Shown one piece after another: positions 54,725 through 63,241 of a stretch of 64,000 nucleotides of DNA. The stretch lies in contig NZ_CP029289.2 of the NCBI RefSeq assembly GCF_003201835.2, forward strand, positions 1,302,001 to 1,366,000. Direction: 5' to 3'. The number at the start of each line of letters is the position of its first letter. Position 1 is the stretch's first letter. The notes beneath the pieces were generated by a model that was given only the letters and a program-made list of their open reading frames with translations, was not told the origin of the DNA and did not search any database. A program made the translations under genes and the position numbers. The stretch comes from Acidianus brierleyi. Its GTDB lineage: Archaea > Thermoproteota > Thermoprotei_A > Sulfolobales > Sulfolobaceae.

Positions 54725-55145
54725 ATTGCTTAAGTTCCTCCTTGAATTCCTTTAATCTACCCCCAGTACCTATTATAACTTTTATAATATCATCACCATC
54801 TTTGAGAGCTAATTTATTCTTAGCTATTAGAAGTTGTTTATCTAGCCTTAAATGAACTTTACTTTTTTCTACTCTAGAATCTAGCGTACTTAACAAGTAG
54901 ATTATGTCTGCCTTGTCAAATTTTGATAACAACGTATCAAGTATTTTACTGCACACTTTCCCTTGAAATAAATATTTTATTTCAATAATTGAATCTCCAT
55001 AATGCCCCTCTATTCTTTCCTCTTCTATTTCACCTTCCTTAACATAATCTGATAATAAACTATCAATAGCGTACTTAATCTTATCCTTATTTTCAGTTTG
55101 ATAAGAAAAAACTAGAAATATTATATTATTTAATTTCATTTTCAC
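54693..55145 (-). CDS. COG1325-like RNA-binding/exosome-associated protein
   Basis: 150 residues with a ferredoxin-like RNA-binding pattern: IEEERIEGHYGDSIIEIKYL, then LSTLDSRVEKSKVHLRLDKQ. Members are always next to L15e and Rpp30 in archaea and are predicted exosome-linked proteins; their role is not established. It overlaps Rpp30 by 32 bases and L15e by 4. Confidence 0.8.
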   Translation of the reverse strand: MKMKLNNIIFLVFSYQTENKDKIKYAIDSLLSDYVKEGEIEEERIEGHYGDSIIEIKYLFQGKVCSKILDTLLSKFDKADIIYLLSTLDSRVEKSKVHLRLDKQLLIAKNKLALKDGDDIIKVIIGTGGRLKEFKEELKQFVNRDLHKES

Positions 55146-55786
55146 TTTCCAGGTATCTTATAATTTTGAAGTCTATAGTATTTATTGGCCTCATGTCTTT
55201 TCTTTAGTTCTCTCTCTTTCTGCTTCTTAGAATTCTTATGGTTTATGGTATATTTAAGACCTCTTGATTTACTTAATCCCCTAGCTTTCTTACCAGCAGA
55301 CGTAAGACCTCTAAATACTCTTCTATGATTGGAAGAATTTTGAAGCCACTTGAGATCTTTGTCAGCCTTAATTACTGGATGGTTAGGGTCAACTAGAATT
55401 ATTTCATAATATTTATAAAGTCCGTCTTCTCCTACATAGTAACTTCCTAGTACTTCTAAATTAGGAAATTTTCTTGCAGCTTTCTCTTCTGCTATCCATC
55501 TGTAACCTTTAGAAGGAGAATAACCGTATACCCCCATTCTTTTAGGTCTTCTGCCACTATTAGGTCTAAGCTTATCTGAACCTCCTCTACTTACCCTTAC
55601 TCTAACTACTGTAAACCCTTGTTTAGCTTTATATCCTATTTCTCTAGCTCTATCTAACCTTGTGGGTTTAGCAAGTCTTACTATACTATTATCATCTCTC
55701 CATTCTATCATGCGCGCTTTTATTACATTTTTCCAATTATCTGATTGCCATGTCTTAGATATATAACTATACATTGATAAAGCCAT
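55142..55786 (-). CDS. rpl15e: 50S ribosomal protein L15e
   Basis: 214 residues, very basic; WKNVIKARMIEWRDDNSIVR, ARKFPNLEVLGSYYVGEDGL and FRGLTSAGKKARGLSKSRGL are eL15 hallmarks. First gene of the exosome/proteasome superoperon; divergent from ychF. Confidence 0.97.
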   Translation of the reverse strand: MALSMYSYISKTWQSDNWKNVIKARMIEWRDDNSIVRLAKPTRLDRAREIGYKAKQGFTVVRVRVSRGGSDKLRPNSGRRPKRMGVYGYSPSKGYRWIAEEKAARKFPNLEVLGSYYVGEDGLYKYYEIILVDPNHPVIKADKDLKWLQNSSNHRRVFRGLTSAGKKARGLSKSRGLKYTINHKNSKKQKERELKKRHEANKYYRLQNYKIPGK

Positions 55787-55854
55787 TATTATTCAACCTA
55801 CTACTCAATAACTAATTAAAAAGTGTGTTGTATCATATTTATGGTAAATATAAC

Positions 55855-57057
55855 ATGATATCTATAGGGTTAATAGGCAAAACTAATGTAGGTAAAAGTA
55901 CATTCTTTGAAGCTGCTACATTATTAGATGTAGAAATAGCTAATAGACCATTTGTGACTATTGAGCCAAATATTGGAATAGCATATGTTAAAAATAGATG
56001 TGTGCATACAGAATTAAATGTTACATGTAATCCTAAGAATTCTGTTTGTATAGGAGATTATAGATTTATACCAATAAAATTAATAGACGTTGCCGGTTTG
56101 ATTCCCGGAGCGCATGAAGGAAGAGGGCTGGGTAATAAATTTTTAGATGATCTAAGAAAAGCAGACGTGTTAATTCATGTAGTAGATATTAGTGGATCTA
56201 CCAATGATGAGGGATTACCTGTACCTCCAGGTACAAGAGACCCGGAAGAAGACATAAAATTCATAGAAAATGAAATAGACGAATGGTTCTATTCCATAAT
56301 TATAAAAGATTGGGAGAAATTTTCCAGAATAAGTGATCTGGGAGGAAAAGATATTATCGAATCATTACTTTCTAAATTATCTGGACTTTCAATAAATAGA
56401 GAGCAAATAATTAAAACTTTAAGTACTACTAAACTAGAAAATTTAAAACTCATGCAATGGACGAAGGATGATATAAAAATATTTAGTAAAACTTTAAGAG
56501 AAATATCAAAACCTATAATAATAGCTGCTAATAAAATAGATATTTCTACTTCTAAGAAAAATTTTGAAAAAGTTAAATCTAAGTATAAATATGTTATACC
56601 TACAAGTGCAGAATCAGAATTAGCATTAAGAAAGGCTGCAAAGGCAGGAATAATAGATTATATACCTGGCGAAAGTCATTTCGATATTAAAGAAAAAATA
56701 GACGAAAAAAGATATAAAGCATTAGAGTTCATAAAAAATAACATTTTAGAAATATATGGTTCAACAGGAGTTCAACAAGCTATAAACACTGCAGTATTAG
56801 ATGCATTGAATCAAATAGTAGTTTACCCAGTAGAAGATGAAAGAAAATATACAGATAAAAATGGAAATGTATTACCAGACGCTATATTAATAAAAGAAGG
56901 TTCAACACCAAAAGATCTGGCAGCACAAATACACAGCGACCTTGCAAAAGGATTTCTTTATGCTATAGATGCTAAGAAAAAAGTTAGAATAGGGGAAAAT
57001 TATAAGCTAAAAAATAACGATGTTATAAAAATAGTTTCTACTTTAGCTCATGGTTAG
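55855..57057 (+). CDS. OBG-family GTPase/ATPase, YchF-like with TGS domain
   Basis: 400 residues from ATG 55855. MISIGLIGKTNVGKSTFFEA is the P-loop, KLIDVAGLIPGAHEGRGLGN is G3, and IIAANKIDIS is G4 (NKxD rather than YchF NMSE, so this is the archaeal GTPase variant). C-terminal TGS domain PDAILIKEGSTPKDLAAQIH. Probably ribosome-associated. TTG 55825 is an alternative start, but ATG gives the family N-terminus. Convergent with the GlmU-like gene. Confidence 0.9.
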   Translation: MISIGLIGKTNVGKSTFFEAATLLDVEIANRPFVTIEPNIGIAYVKNRCVHTELNVTCNPKNSVCIGDYRFIPIKLIDVAGLIPGAHEGRGLGNKFLDDLRKADVLIHVVDISGSTNDEGLPVPPGTRDPEEDIKFIENEIDEWFYSIIIKDWEKFSRISDLGGKDIIESLLSKLSGLSINREQIIKTLSTTKLENLKLMQWTKDDIKIFSKTLREISKPIIIAANKIDISTSKKNFEKVKSKYKYVIPTSAESELALRKAAKAGIIDYIPGESHFDIKEKIDEKRYKALEFIKNNILEIYGSTGVQQAINTAVLDALNQIVVYPVEDERKYTDKNGNVLPDAILIKEGSTPKDLAAQIHSDLAKGFLYAIDAKKKVRIGENYKLKNNDVIKIVSTLAHG

Positions 57058-58256
57058 TTTTTGTAAAATTCCCCCTTATTTACGTCTCTATTAACTATAG
57101 AACCTGGATATATAGTTGCATATGCTCCTATTTTTATCCCTGGTAAAATTGAAACATTAATACCAGTTTTCACATAACCTCCCATTATTGTACCAAGTTT
57201 TTTCCTTCCAGAAGAAATCTTATTTCCTTTTATATTTATTTTCACATTTTGCTCATCAAATCGTAAATTAGCTATTAATGTACCAGCACCTAGATTTACG
57301 TTTTCCCCCAGTATACTATCTCCTACATAACTCAGATGTGGAATCTTAGAATTTTCCATGATTACGGATTCTTTAATTTCTACTGAAGCGCCTACTTTAT
57401 TATTCTGTGTTAAAATCGTATAAGGTCGTAAATATGAATTAGGGCCTATGATACAATCTTTTCCTATATAGACTGGACCTTGAATATAACTACCATGAAG
57501 TACTTTAGCCCCTTCTTCTATAACTACTTTACCGATTATTTTGACATTATCGTCAATTTCTCCTAGATTTTTAGGTTCTTTATTATCTAATGCAATCTTA
57601 TTTACATCAATAACCTGCCAAGGTCTTCCTACATCAATCCAGCTTCCTTTATACTGTACTACAAAAATTTTCTCATTTTTTGCCATTAAATTTACTGCGT
57701 CAGTGAGTTCATATTCTCCTCTACTAGAAATAGATATTTTATCTATATATGTAAATATATCAGGATTAAACTTGTATATTCCAGAATTAATAAAATAAGA
57801 TACGGGCTCCATAGGTTTTTCGATAATCTTTTCTAAAATAGAATTTTTCATTAAAATAACTCCATATTCGGTCGGATTATTCACTTTAACTCCAACAATT
57901 GCGTTCTCGGTAAAATTCAATACTGATCTTATTGCATCTTCATCAAAAAATATATCGCCGTAAACTAGCAAAAAATCCTCTGAAATATTGCCTACACTAG
58001 CCAATGCTGCAGCAGTTCCAGAATTTTTACCTTGATAATATAGCTTAACCCCTTTAAGCCTATTATAGAAAGCCGAATATTCGGCGCTTAGTTCTGAAGG
58101 TATAACAATATATATATCGCTTACATATTTTCTTAACAAATCTATTGTATACTCTATTAACGTACTTCCCAAAACTGGAACAAAAGGTTTAGGTCTAGTA
58201 TGAGTTATTGGTTCTAGTCTTTCCCCTTTACCCGCTGCTAGTATTACTGCCTTCAC
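57054..58256 (-). CDS. GlmU-like bifunctional sugar-1-phosphate nucleotidyltransferase
   Basis: 400 residues. N-terminal nucleotidyltransferase: VILAAGKGERLEPITHTRPK, LVYGDIFFDE. C-terminal left-handed beta-helix from about 230 with hexapeptides (VIEEGAKVLHGSYIQGPVYI), ending GTIMGGYVKTGINVSILPGI. Same layout as the characterised S. tokodaii ST0452 enzyme, which makes UDP-GlcNAc and dTDP-sugars and acetylates. GTG start, overlapping S3Ae by 29 bases. GlmM (4108-5475) would provide its substrate. Confidence 0.9.
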   Translation of the reverse strand: MKAVILAAGKGERLEPITHTRPKPFVPVLGSTLIEYTIDLLRKYVSDIYIVIPSELSAEYSAFYNRLKGVKLYYQGKNSGTAAALASVGNISEDFLLVYGDIFFDEDAIRSVLNFTENAIVGVKVNNPTEYGVILMKNSILEKIIEKPMEPVSYFINSGIYKFNPDIFTYIDKISISSRGEYELTDAVNLMAKNEKIFVVQYKGSWIDVGRPWQVIDVNKIALDNKEPKNLGEIDDNVKIIGKVVIEEGAKVLHGSYIQGPVYIGKDCIIGPNSYLRPYTILTQNNKVGASVEIKESVIMENSKIPHLSYVGDSILGENVNLGAGTLIANLRFDEQNVKINIKGNKISSGRKKLGTIMGGYVKTGINVSILPGIKIGAYATIYPGSIVNRDVNKGEFYKN

Positions 58257-58878
58257 TAGTTACTGCAACCTCCTTAGGTAATTCTAATAGCCCTAGTACT
58301 TTAGATTTTTCTATTTCTACTTTCCTTAGCGGAGCTATTTTCTTTGTTTCGCTAAATATAGTATTAGATAAGTTTCCAAAAACCATTTCTTGAACAAATT
58401 CATCAAATGTATGGGCTTCTGCGTCCTTACGAATAAGGTCTTGCATAATTTTCCTTATTGCAGTTCTTTGTTCTCTATGCAACCTATATGTAGTTAATGC
58501 AAGTCCTTTAACTCTTAGCTTATATCCGTCTTTTGTAGCTACGTCTATTACAGTATTTACTTTGGAGCTTTTTCTTCTCACTAGAGATCTTATATAGTCC
58601 CTAGATAATTCATGACCATAAAACGCTGTATATAATCTATCGCCATCATGTGAAGCTACTTTAAAATATATGTGAACGTAAACCATACTGAAATCTCCGG
58701 TTAAATCGTAAAGCGTAGTTTCTACCTTTCTACCTATAGTCTGATCTACAGTAAAAGCAGGGGTTGAACCCAAAGATATCTCCCCAAAAACTTTTGGAGA
58801 GTATATACTATACCATCTCTTCATTTTCCACTTATCTTTTATAGCTCCGCTAGAACCTCTTGAACCTTTTGAAGACAT
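58228..58878 (-). CDS. rps3ae: 30S ribosomal protein S3Ae
   Basis: About 216 residues: KDKWKMKRWYSIYSPKVFGE and GHELSRDYIRSLVRRKSSKV identify eS1. ATG 58878 (MSSKGSRG) fits family N-termini; an upstream ATG at 58890 adds four residues. Confidence 0.96.
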   Translation of the reverse strand: MSSKGSRGSSGAIKDKWKMKRWYSIYSPKVFGEISLGSTPAFTVDQTIGRKVETTLYDLTGDFSMVYVHIYFKVASHDGDRLYTAFYGHELSRDYIRSLVRRKSSKVNTVIDVATKDGYKLRVKGLALTTYRLHREQRTAIRKIMQDLIRKDAEAHTFDEFVQEMVFGNLSNTIFSETKKIAPLRKVEIEKSKVLGLLELPKEVAVTSEGSNTSSG

Positions 58879-58911
58879 ATTAAAAGTCATTTACACATTT
58901 AGTATTAAAAG

Positions 58912-59598
58912 TCATTCTTTATCCTGATGCAAAATTCTAGTATATATCTTCCTTAAGAATCTTATAACTGTTCTAGCTTCTTCCTCATCGCTAACACCTT
59001 TAATTAATGCACGTTTTAAAGCGAAATACATTGATAGATCACCTTCATAATTTTTTATAAGATTGAATAATAATTTTGAATATTTATCTATTAAAACTAA
59101 AGACTCTGATGTAACTTTCATTTTTCGCGAATCTTTAGTTTTCCACAACTCATAAAGTACTATCCCTACCGCATGAGATAGATTTAACGTAGGATATAGC
59201 TTGCTTGCCGGTATATATAATAAAAAATCCGATTTTGCTATCTCTTCTCTAGTTAGCCCTACACTTTCTCTTCCAAATATTAACGCTACTTTTTTACCTC
59301 CTATTATATCATTGAGTTCCCATGGTCTTATAGCTTTCCTTAGAATATCTCCTTTAGTATCAGCAATACTTGACGTGGCTATTTTTAGCTCAACACCTTT
59401 TATAGCATCATCGAACGAATTTACTATCAACGCATTTTCTAGAATATCTCTACCTTTTGCTGAAAAACTTTCTGCGTTTACAATATTACATTTAGGATTA
59501 ACTATATACAACTCATCTATATCAAAGTTTTTACACAATCTTGCTACAAAGCCTACGTTATATTCTCCTTCTGGCTCTACTAGTACAACTCTTATCAT
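58912..59598 (-). CDS. trmJ: tRNA 2'-O-methyltransferase TrmJ
   Basis: 228 residues of the SPOUT class: IRVVLVEPEGEYNVGFVARL (motif 1), VALIFGRESVGLTREEIAKS (motif 2), and PTLNLSHAVGIVLYELWKTK (motif 3). The orthologous S. acidocaldarius enzyme methylates C32 in tRNAs. Overlaps the HemK gene by 41 bases. Confidence 0.92.
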   Translation of the reverse strand: MIRVVLVEPEGEYNVGFVARLCKNFDIDELYIVNPKCNIVNAESFSAKGRDILENALIVNSFDDAIKGVELKIATSSIADTKGDILRKAIRPWELNDIIGGKKVALIFGRESVGLTREEIAKSDFLLYIPASKLYPTLNLSHAVGIVLYELWKTKDSRKMKVTSESLVLIDKYSKLLFNLIKNYEGDLSMYFALKRALIKGVSDEEEARTVIRFLRKIYTRILHQDKE

Positions 59599-60169
59599 AC
59601 AACTCTAAAGCAATTAACTCTTCAAAACCTATAACCTTCTCTACTTTTTTAGAGACTATAAATCCGCGTTTTTTAATATTTCTAAGAATAATTTCCTCAT
59701 TGTCTAAACTGGAATAAATTGTATATACACGCTTTGCTTGTATTTTATTTAAGAATCTTACTAAAACTTCGCTTCCTATCTTTCCACCAGACCAACTATA
59801 CTCTATCCATGAGTTGTATTCTTCTACTGGCAAGTAAGGAGGATTAAATATTGCTACGTCCCAATGTATGTCACGAAAGCATTCTAACATGTCACAATTC
59901 ACTATATTAATATCGACATTATTCAGTTTTGCTGTACATAAAGTAACCAAACTAGCGTAAGGATTTATGTCTACTGCGCTAACTATTCCTTTCATTCTAG
60001 CAGCTAATACGCTTAAAATTCCTGATCCTGAACCTATTTCTATGACTTTTTCCCCATTATTAACCTTAATTATCGAAAGGAGCATTTCGCTATCTTCTGC
60101 TGGCTCATAAACATTATCATCTAAGCATATGTTAATCCCATATATTTTAGTAGTTCTGAAATTTGACAT
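59558..60169 (-). CDS. HemK2/Mtq2-like protein methyltransferase
   Basis: 203 residues, class I methyltransferase: VYEPAEDSEMLLSIIKVNNG, GSGSGILSVLA (SAM), and the glutamine-binding NPPYLP. It lacks the N-terminal domain of bacterial PrmC, so it matches the archaeal release-factor methylase, whose activator is Trm112 (candidate at 3728-4111). Overlaps KsgA by 49 bases. Confidence 0.9.
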   Translation of the reverse strand: MSNFRTTKIYGINICLDDNVYEPAEDSEMLLSIIKVNNGEKVIEIGSGSGILSVLAARMKGIVSAVDINPYASLVTLCTAKLNNVDINIVNCDMLECFRDIHWDVAIFNPPYLPVEEYNSWIEYSWSGGKIGSEVLVRFLNKIQAKRVYTIYSSLDNEEIILRNIKKRGFIVSKKVEKVIGFEELIALELYDKSCTSRARRRI

Positions 60170-60777
60170 GGCCTAAAATCCCTTACCTTTTTTTCTTCGT
60201 TAGCCTTAATACCACAAATGGAAGCGGCATTTTTAATTTTTTTATTTCTATATTTAGTAATACATTTTAGAATTTTTGTAATATAAGGATCATAATGTCT
60301 AATTTTGGTAAATAATACAATTTGAGAAAAAACTTTAGGTGATGGACAAAAAGCTTTAGGGGGTATAATATCTTTTGGAATTATTCTATAGTAATAATTT
60401 AGAATAAATGATATAAAAGTTGGATAAGTCATAATTTTATCTACAAAATCCTTTTGTAAAATAAGAAGTAAACTATTAATCTTGTCATTTTTAATCACTT
60501 CTTCGAAAAAAACCTCAGTTATAGAATATGGAAAAGACGATATTATCGAACCCCTATATACGGGTAAGTATCTAGCGTCAGATATAACTAAGTTATATTG
60601 TCTTATATTAGGAATAAATTTTTTATCTATTTCTATACATAAATCTGGATTTATTTCCTTTGATATTACACCGTTCCCACAACCTATTTCAATAATAGGA
60701 TATGAAAAATCTAAATACGAAATAAATTTTTCTATAAATTTACTGTCACATAGAAAATTCTGAGAAAGATTAGTCAT
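60121..60777 (-). CDS. ksgA: rRNA adenine dimethyltransferase KsgA/Dim1, short divergent form
   Basis: 218 residues, short for the family (about 260-270). SQNFLCDSKFIEKFISYLDF and IEIGCGNGVISKEI give the SAM site. The catalytic NLPY motif reads SFPYSIT here. PSPKVFSQIVLFTKI and a reduced C-terminal domain follow. Normally dimethylates two adenines at the 3' end of 16S rRNA. Substrate recognition may differ. Confidence 0.85.
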   Translation of the reverse strand: MTNLSQNFLCDSKFIEKFISYLDFSYPIIEIGCGNGVISKEINPDLCIEIDKKFIPNIRQYNLVISDARYLPVYRGSIISSFPYSITEVFFEEVIKNDKINSLLLILQKDFVDKIMTYPTFISFILNYYYRIIPKDIIPPKAFCPSPKVFSQIVLFTKIRHYDPYITKILKCITKYRNKKIKNAASICGIKANEEKKVRDFRPCQISELLKYMGLTYA

Positions 60778-61396
60778 TTCCTCTTAGCTTATCTAAGTAT
60801 CCTACATATATTACTTGCTCTTGAGGTTTTCTATGTTCCACTTCTGTAGGATACACGAATAGATAATATTTATCTTTCCTTTCTATCTCAGTCAATATTC
60901 TTTCCACTATAACGTCTATAGTGTTCTTTATTCCAGTTCTTTGTTCAATATCAGAAAAACTTTCAAAAGGCTTTTTCTTCCGTTCTTCTAATATAATTCT
61001 TAATGTTTTCTTTCCTATACCAGGTAAAAGTTCTAATGCATGCAATTTTATTGTTAATGCGTCAGATTTATTGAAAAATTCTACAAAAACTCTTTCTTTA
61101 TTTGTGACTATTCGTTTTACTACTCTAGGTAAAGTATCTTTAGCTACACTAGTTAAATCCTCATAACTTATTACTACATCTATTCTTAATGCAGAAGAAT
61201 TAAACAAATCTACTTTCTCTTCTATTTGAAAATCTTGATCAGAAACCAATGCTTCCATTAATATAAAATAGTCTTCACCGATAACTTGAGCTAACGGTCT
61301 ATTCTTATGACCTCTGTGTTTATCTAAAGGATTACCTTCCCTTAAATAATCTAGTACATATACAAACCTTTCCTTCGGTCTCCTTCTCTGTAACAT
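60770..61396 (-). CDS. DUF655 family helix-hairpin-helix protein
   Basis: 208 residues: RFVYVLDYLREGNPLDKHRG at the start, an S1-like barrel, and a helix-hairpin-helix LELLPGIGKKTLRIILEERK followed by KKPFESFSDIEQRTGI. Archaeal DUF655, probably nucleic acid binding, usually between KsgA and RpoF as here. Overlaps KsgA by 8 bases. Confidence 0.9.
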   Translation of the reverse strand: MLQRRRPKERFVYVLDYLREGNPLDKHRGHKNRPLAQVIGEDYFILMEALVSDQDFQIEEKVDLFNSSALRIDVVISYEDLTSVAKDTLPRVVKRIVTNKERVFVEFFNKSDALTIKLHALELLPGIGKKTLRIILEERKKKPFESFSDIEQRTGIKNTIDVIVERILTEIERKDKYYLFVYPTEVEHRKPQEQVIYVGYLDKLRGND

Positions 61397-61437
61397 ATTG
61401 CCACTATAATTTATTATTTATATCTCAATAAAAAATA

Positions 61438-61776
61438 TCAACTCTTTAAATGCTTCTTAATAGACTCAATAACTTTCTCCAAATCATCATTGGAATATGT
61501 CTTATTATCAATAACAAGAATTGCTCTTAACTCATCAATTGTAGTAGGGCAAATACTAGCTATCATTGCAAGTACTTCTTCTTTCTCTATAATTGGTTTT
61601 ATTTCATCTAATAAAGAGCTTACATCTTCATTAGAGCACTTTTCTACATTATTCAAATATTCATATACACGTTGAATCATAGGTGACTGTAATCCGCTCT
61701 TAATTATTTCATAAATATATTTTTTAGCTTCACTATAAGAAATATAATGCTCATCAATTATCGATTCAGAAGACAT
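61438..61776 (-). CDS. rpoF: RNA polymerase subunit F (Rpb4)
   Basis: 112 residues, helical, HRDC-like: ISYSEAKKYIYEIIKSGLQS, EVLAMIASICPTTIDELRAI. Forms the polymerase stalk with RpoE. 3 bases after L21e. Confidence 0.92.
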   Translation of the reverse strand: MSSESIIDEHYISYSEAKKYIYEIIKSGLQSPMIQRVYEYLNNVEKCSNEDVSSLLDEIKPIIEKEEVLAMIASICPTTIDELRAILVIDNKTYSNDDLEKVIESIKKHLKS

Positions 61777-61779
61777 AAT

Positions 61780-62088
61780 TTATTCACTTTTATTTGAAAA
61801 TAAAACAAGATGCTCTGGTCTAACTATAATTAGTTTTTCCTTATTTCCTAGATTCACTTTTACTTCATATGCTTTACCTCTTTTAGAAATAACACTACCT
61901 ACTTTACCTTGGTATCTCCTATGTGGCATACCATTATGTATTGCAGAGTTTATCTTCACAATAACCTTATCGCCTACCTTGAACTCATACATTAACCTAC
62001 TTAAAGATGGAATTGCTCCTCTTTCTCTTGGAGATTTCTTTAGTAACTTACGAGATCTAGTCCTATTGCCTCTAGAATGTTTTACCAT
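61780..62088 (-). CDS. rpl21e: 50S ribosomal protein L21e
   Basis: 102 residues; GNRTRSRKLLKKSPRERGAI and the SH3-like HNGMPHRRYQGKVGSVISKR KAYEVK segment of eL21. First gene of the minus-strand run down to trmJ/S3Ae. Confidence 0.96.
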   Translation of the reverse strand: MVKHSRGNRTRSRKLLKKSPRERGAIPSLSRLMYEFKVGDKVIVKINSAIHNGMPHRRYQGKVGSVISKRGKAYEVKVNLGNKEKLIIVRPEHLVLFSNKSE

Positions 62089-62174
62089 AATTTTACCCTA
62101 CAGTAGGTAATAAAGATAGACAAATTAAATTTTTGGGAAAGATATTTAAGGGAATTTATCGCTAAAAATAATAG

Positions 62175-62280
<106 letters not shown>

Positions 62281-62880
62281 TCTTTTGAAGATGCAAGAAA
62301 TTAATTTTGAGATTAAATTCGTATAAGTGTAAATCAGTTACATGTTATTTATAAGTTAATATATCTAATACAGCGTAATATTAAAATGTAATTATTATAG
62401 TTATATTATCATTGCTATATAGACTAGTTGAATTTTCTTAGATATTAAGTTGACTGATAGACATAAAATTCTAAATCTAACGTAAGATTAAAGATAAGCT
62501 ATACGTTCTCTCTGAAAAATTTGAGAGATCACAAAGTATATTATCATATAATAAACTGCTCAGTTAACTATTGTAATATTATAAGTTCAAAATATTAACT
62601 ATAACAAAACGCCGAAATTTTTATGTAAATGATTAATAAGATATTTACTCATATTGATATTTTTTGCTTAAATCCCATATTCTGTCTTTTTTAAGGAGTA
62701 AGGAAGAGATCTAAAAAATAACTTTAGAAGATTATGAGTAGTTGATATCTAAATATTCTGACTTTTACTGTGAATATAATTAACCTTGAACGTATGTTAG
62801 TTTTTAAATTCAGAAGAATTATATAATGACTAAATAATTTGTAATATATCTTACAAATTTCCATTACTAGTGAACTCCTA
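62281..62880. other. intergenic, no gene seen
   Basis: 600 bp of extremely AT-rich DNA after tRNA-Leu. A small hairpin (CTCTC..GAGAG, about 62500-62530) is the only structure I see. No ORF, guide RNA or tRNA. Probably an insertion-prone buffer region before the transposase remnants. Confidence 0.6.
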
Positions 62881-62881
62881 C

Positions 62882-63069
62882 GGTGATTTTCACGAACAAC
62901 ACTCCTAAACAAGAAGACAAGCTTTACAAGAGTGAGACTAAGAAGACTAGGTATAGGAGAGGAGGTAGTGAAGGCCCTCAAGTTGACCCAATCAAGTAGT
63001 TCCTTCGGCTCTTCAAGCCATCGCCTAGCCATGTTAGAGGCAAAGCATGTGGAGCTTACCACGCCCTAA
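62882..63069 (+). pseudogene. C-terminal remnant of a transposase
   Basis: Plus-strand frame reads NKKTSFTRVRLRRLGIGEEV then VKALKLTQSSSSFGSSSHRL and ends HVELTTP at a stop near 63069. The composition is richer in G+C than the flanks and the end is typical of archaeal IS-encoded proteins. Nothing upstream extends it. The family is not identified (an IS200/IS605 accessory protein is possible). A GGTAGACCCAAAATCAT motif follows at 63071. Confidence 0.4.
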
Positions 63070-63178
63070 CCGGTAGACCCAAAATCATATTAGAAAAAAT
63101 ATCTCTGGTAGGATAATATCGAATTTATAAAAGATAAAGAAATTTATAAGAGTGTAAAGAATTGAAGAAAGGGTTTAA

Positions 63179-63241
63179 GGTGAGGGAGATGGAGTATTAC
63201 CACGTGAGATAGGAAGATGGTAACACCCGGTCTCCCTCACC
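63179..63241. repeat. inverted repeat over the ISH3-like transposase start
   Basis: GGTGAGGGAGA (63179-63189) and TCTCCCTCACC (63231-63241) are perfect 11-bp inverted copies. An inner TTACC (63197-63201)/GGTAA (63219-63223) can extend the hairpin. The putative start codon (63217) lies at its inner edge. Confidence 0.6.

Noticed and set aside
62724..63062. 112-residue minus-strand ORF
   Set aside because: Antisense to the transposase C-terminal remnant, which reads better on the plus strand; the second half is AT-rich noise.
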